A program made the translations under genes and the position numbers. A stretch of 64,000 nucleotides of DNA from Ascaris suum (taxonomy: Eukaryota; Nematoda; Chromadorea; Rhabditida; Ascarididae). The stretch's first letter is position 1. Every line of letters begins with the position of its first letter. The notes beneath the pieces were generated by a model, which did not search any database, was not told the origin of the DNA, and saw nothing but the letters and a program-made list of their open reading frames with translations. Of this stretch, positions 61,001 to 64,000 are shown piece after piece. The DNA lies in NCBI GenBank assembly GCA_013433145.1, contig CM024188.1:5245001-5309000 (forward strand), read 5' to 3'.

Positions 61001-63778
61001 TTGCCGAAATATGAAAGTGCTTGAAGAGCAAATAGGTTTACTTTTGAAGAATTGAGTTTTATCTCACTGTTAAGATCATGGCTTTAAAAGTTAACGTTTC
61101 GGCTTAATCTCGTATTCACTCCTTTTGTAAGTTGTTAGCATGAAAGGGTTTTGCCGAATTCCAAGTTTTAATCTTTTTTGTCGCCTTCATTTTGATTGAA
61201 TAAATGAAGGAAGTTTCAGAGAATGAAACTCAAGTTACAACAAAATGCAACCTAACAATAACTGATTTAGCCCATAAAGCGTGCTGTGACGAATTGTTCA
61301 TCCTTCGATCGTTTCGTTTATTGAGAAAACGCTAAGGTTGCAGGCTGTAACTACACCTGTCATGCTAGGTGTAAGTCATTAATCACGTTGGATTGCAAAA
61401 CTGTGGACACCAGTTTGAAGTCTAACTCGGATGAAGAGCCTGTTGTCAGCCTCTATCCCGATATTCGTGGGCTTAGCGAGGAACCTCACTCTGACAAACC
61501 AACATCTGAAAGCGTTGCTCCTGAGGTGCAAAGCTCTGTAAGATTTTCCTGGTTGTCGTATTTTGCTTTGTCGCGGTAACTTGAAACGCGGAATTTTCTC
61601 TTATCTTCCATCACTGACCTGCACCCTGCTATCTTTCTCTTTTTCTCATTTTGTTGTTTTTTCCCAGTCATAGCATATCAGCATTTGCTTTCTTGCTTCA
61701 TAAAAATGCGCTGTTTTGCTGGACACTCGTAGTTTTCTTTTTTTTTTTTTGCCGAATTGCTTTTTATTACACAGTATTCTCTGTAAACAATTTAGAGGCA
61801 CCGTGTTTTTGTTGTTATTCTTCTAATTTCTTTGTAGAGTGTTTTTTCAACTGCTTCGTTTTAGGCTGTCGATGAGCACTTCACGGGTTCCGTGCAAATC
61901 CACATGAATTTCACAAGGCCGATCAATGTGGTTGCGGGTCAATGTCCACCATCTTTCATGGACATCGTTAACGGTTCCGGTTCGTCTTCTCTCACCCAAT
62001 TTGGCCACTTTAAAACGCTCATCTCACTTATGTTGATAAAGTATTTGTGGCGAGAGGATTTTTGCTCGGAAGCACTCGTGACTTGCCAAAATTGGAGGAT
62101 GCTCACATAGTCTGGCTATCTGTTGTTTTGCTCAGCTATTTAGTGCCTTGACGTTTCGACGCTAACGATTCGTAGTCCCATGCATACGGAAAGGGTGAAT
62201 ATATATTCGCGAACAGATCACATCTTCTCTTTACCACAAGAATAGTCGACATAAGTTGACTATAATTGGAAGGATAACAGAAATCTTGGAAACGAGGCTG
62301 CCAATCTTGTTGCGTTCATTTATTTTCCTAGTATCTGGGCAGATTTGACTGGTTTGTTGCGTTGGGTTTGGTATACTGGCAGTTTCCTAATTCCAGTGTT
62401 TTTTATATTTGCTCACAAAACAGACACAGAGGGTAGTCATTTTGAACATTATGAGGTGAATCATATTCACTTGATAACACTTTTCAACAATAACTGTTTT
62501 TCCCCCACCTTTCTTTTTCAAATCTGTGAAAAGCTCATCCTTAGGGTCTAATTTGCTTTATTCCTACGATGTTTCAGTTCCTGACCTCTTCGCGATTTCC
62601 ATTTTCCCTGAATACAAGCGAAACCATTTAAAATATGTTTGGTTAAATGATTTGTTTTGTAATTTCTCGATGTGGGGAGGTGCGTTTCAAAAATGAGACT
62701 AACTGACGGTAGGATTCGTATGTGATTAATAGCCAAAATATGAAGCATGCCTATTTCTTATCGAACACCAGTTCATTCGCGCGATATCAGTGAGGCTATC
62801 CAAGTTTATTTACAAAATAACGGTGGCAATAGAATTTGCCCGACGAGGCAGATGCGACATGAAGTGAATCCATAAGAAACGATAATATTCCGACGATTGT
62901 TGTAACAAGAAGCAATCGAATTAGTGTGGAATAAAGTGGAAATTTAGCTAAAATTGAAAGATTTGAAACTTCCTTCCAATAGTTTCGAGACAGAATTTGT
63001 GTTTTCCAGAGTGAACGTAACTTCATGTTTCCGGATAAATTTTTCTAAAGTGAAAAACCAAGTTTAAAAATTTTTAAATAAGCATTCTCGTTTTCACTGC
63101 TGTATCAAATAGGAGCAATTTATCCTTCTTTTATTGAGTCTGATTAACGCATAATATCAGCAGACTAAAAGTTGTTTTAGACTTCTCTTGAATTTTGAGT
63201 AATACAGGTGAAAGAAGCATCAATAAGATGGCGTTCAGACTAGTCGGTTGTTATAGGAACAGCGACGGCAAGCTCGCTACGCACAATCACGACTTTCTTC
63301 CTTCCTCGAAATACGGTGAAAAATGTCAATATTAGTAGTCACATGACTACCAGGTAAAGTGCGATCCTTTCATAAGTGCATTTCTTCAAAAACATTTCAT
63401 AAGGTTGCTGTTTCATGTGATAATGGAATAAAGCTTTCACTTGCGCAAGTTACTTGTATTATTATGTAGTTTTGATTCTTCTTATTTTTGTTATCAAGTA
63501 CCAAATTTCAACTTCATTTAAGTTCTTAAGTAAAAATGGCGAATTGCTATTGAGACATTTTATGATTCCGCTATTTTGTTGTTTAAATAGTGTCTTTCAA
63601 CACTTATATTGGCGTCGAGTAACTAATTTCACGTTGTTTGCTTTTTTTTGACTAATAAATGTTGATTTCAGGGAGATGATTGTAACACTTCTTCGTAAAT
63701 TTCGAGTTGCTGATAACCCACGCAAATTTGCTCTCTATGAGCGTATTTGTGATGAAGCCGTTGATGATATTAATAAAT
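55033..63778 (+). CDS. RASSF1/RASSF5-type Ras-association domain protein (3' end beyond window)
   Basis: RASSF proteins are non-enzymatic Ras/Rap effectors that bind Hippo-type kinases through a C-terminal SARAH helix. Exons: 55033-55088 (tentative), 57539-57703, 58431-58563, 59532-59690, 60038-60102, 60529-60614, 61344-61537, 61865-61973, 63257-63353, 63672-63778, all phase-consistent, about 390 codons so far. Exons 5-7 form a C1 finger. Exons 8-10 give the linker FTGSVQIHMNFTRPINVV and the RA domain start: TTFFLPRNTVKNVN, then REMIVTLLRKFRVADNPRK and FALYERI. These match RASSF1 in order (TSFYLPKDAVK, LLRKFLVVDDPRKFALFER). The last exon ends at GTAAGT, so the RA remainder and SARAH lie beyond 64000. 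The first exon rests only on an ATG, a GTGAGT donor and phase; translation could instead start in the second exon. Confidence 0.9.
57539..59690 (+). other. N-terminal exons of the RASSF gene upstream of C1
   Basis: Three exons (57539-57703, 58431-58563, 59532-59690) code about 152 residues before the C1 finger. The first is charged and Ser/Thr-rich with KSIPRKRLL. The second has WFAGLRSRISQLSMPEWLSQ, an amphipathic, Trp-bearing stretch. The third is hydrophobic-acidic: ALAPLIEDLAGVDYVNDSY and SFFDGSSVSLDVA. Phases 2-2, 0-0 and 0-0 all match. I know no domain that fits; it is not the LIM domain reported for fly RASSF. Confidence 0.72.
60038..61537 (+). other. C1 zinc finger of the RASSF gene (three exons)
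   Basis: Joining three exons gives His, 12 residues, CDKC, 13 residues, CESC, 4 residues, HARC, 7 residues, Cys, with all eight zinc ligands. FQSMSMAHPTWCDKCGDFMW parallels RASSF1A around HTWCDLCGDFIWG. The third exon continues into an acidic Ser/Thr-rich linker (SNSDEEPVV, EEPHSDKPTSES) before the RA domain, as in vertebrate RASSF1/5. In RASSF5 this finger has been linked to Ras binding and membrane contact; here that is by analogy only. Confidence 0.92.
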
Positions 63779-64000
63779 GTAAGTCGTTGTTTTATATGTG
63801 TTGTATGTAGAATCAGATAGGCGTTGACGAGCTGATGTGTGAAATTTTAAATTTACTTGTTCGTAACAATAAAGTATAATTCGTATGCATATTTAGTGCT
63901 AACCTGTTGGAAAATTGGTAAATATGCCTTAAGGCAACCGGAAGTATGTGAGTCATCATTTCCGTTCATGGCTTGATATTCGAAATGTTTGCAGAAATTA

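Overview
The window reads as nuclear DNA of a parasitic-type nematode. Genes are split into many small exons with introns of about 0.1-2 kb, the DNA is AT-rich, (TA)n arrays recur, and two of the three proteins belong to families with well-known nematode members. The third, a CHK/DUF1679-type kinase-like protein, belongs to a family greatly expanded in nematodes. The long introns would fit an ascarid- or spirurid-like (clade III) genome, but the species cannot be fixed from sequence alone.

Layout: 1-6672 holds no gene I can support. 6673-34387 (+) is one large gene of about 40 exons for a SET-binding-factor/MTMR5-MTMR13 protein (C. elegans mtm-5 type). In order it carries a DENN module, an SBF2 region, a GRAM/PH-G domain, a catalytically dead myotubularin domain, a C1 zinc finger and a C-terminal PH domain. 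34388-41751 is intergenic with (at most) weak candidates. 41752-48418 (-) is a ten-exon CHK/EcKinase-like gene whose catalytic Asp is replaced by Gln and whose first exon gives a textbook N-myristoylation/palmitoylation start. 48419-55032 is mostly non-coding, with one possible two-exon small gene at 51261-51638. From about 55033 (first exon uncertain; secure from 57539) to the end (+) lies a RASSF1/RASSF5-type Ras-association gene: novel N-terminal exons, a perfect C1 finger and the first half of the RA domain. The rest of RA and any SARAH domain lie beyond the window.

The three genes are not an operon: the first two converge and the second and third diverge. Two are membrane/GTPase signalling proteins (a DENN Rab-GEF-type scaffold and a Ras effector/Hippo-type scaffold). 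The kinase-like protein is predicted to be membrane-anchored. Exon boundaries were set by hand from reading-frame phase, GT/AG signals and family conservation, so single boundaries may be off even where the gene call is firm.
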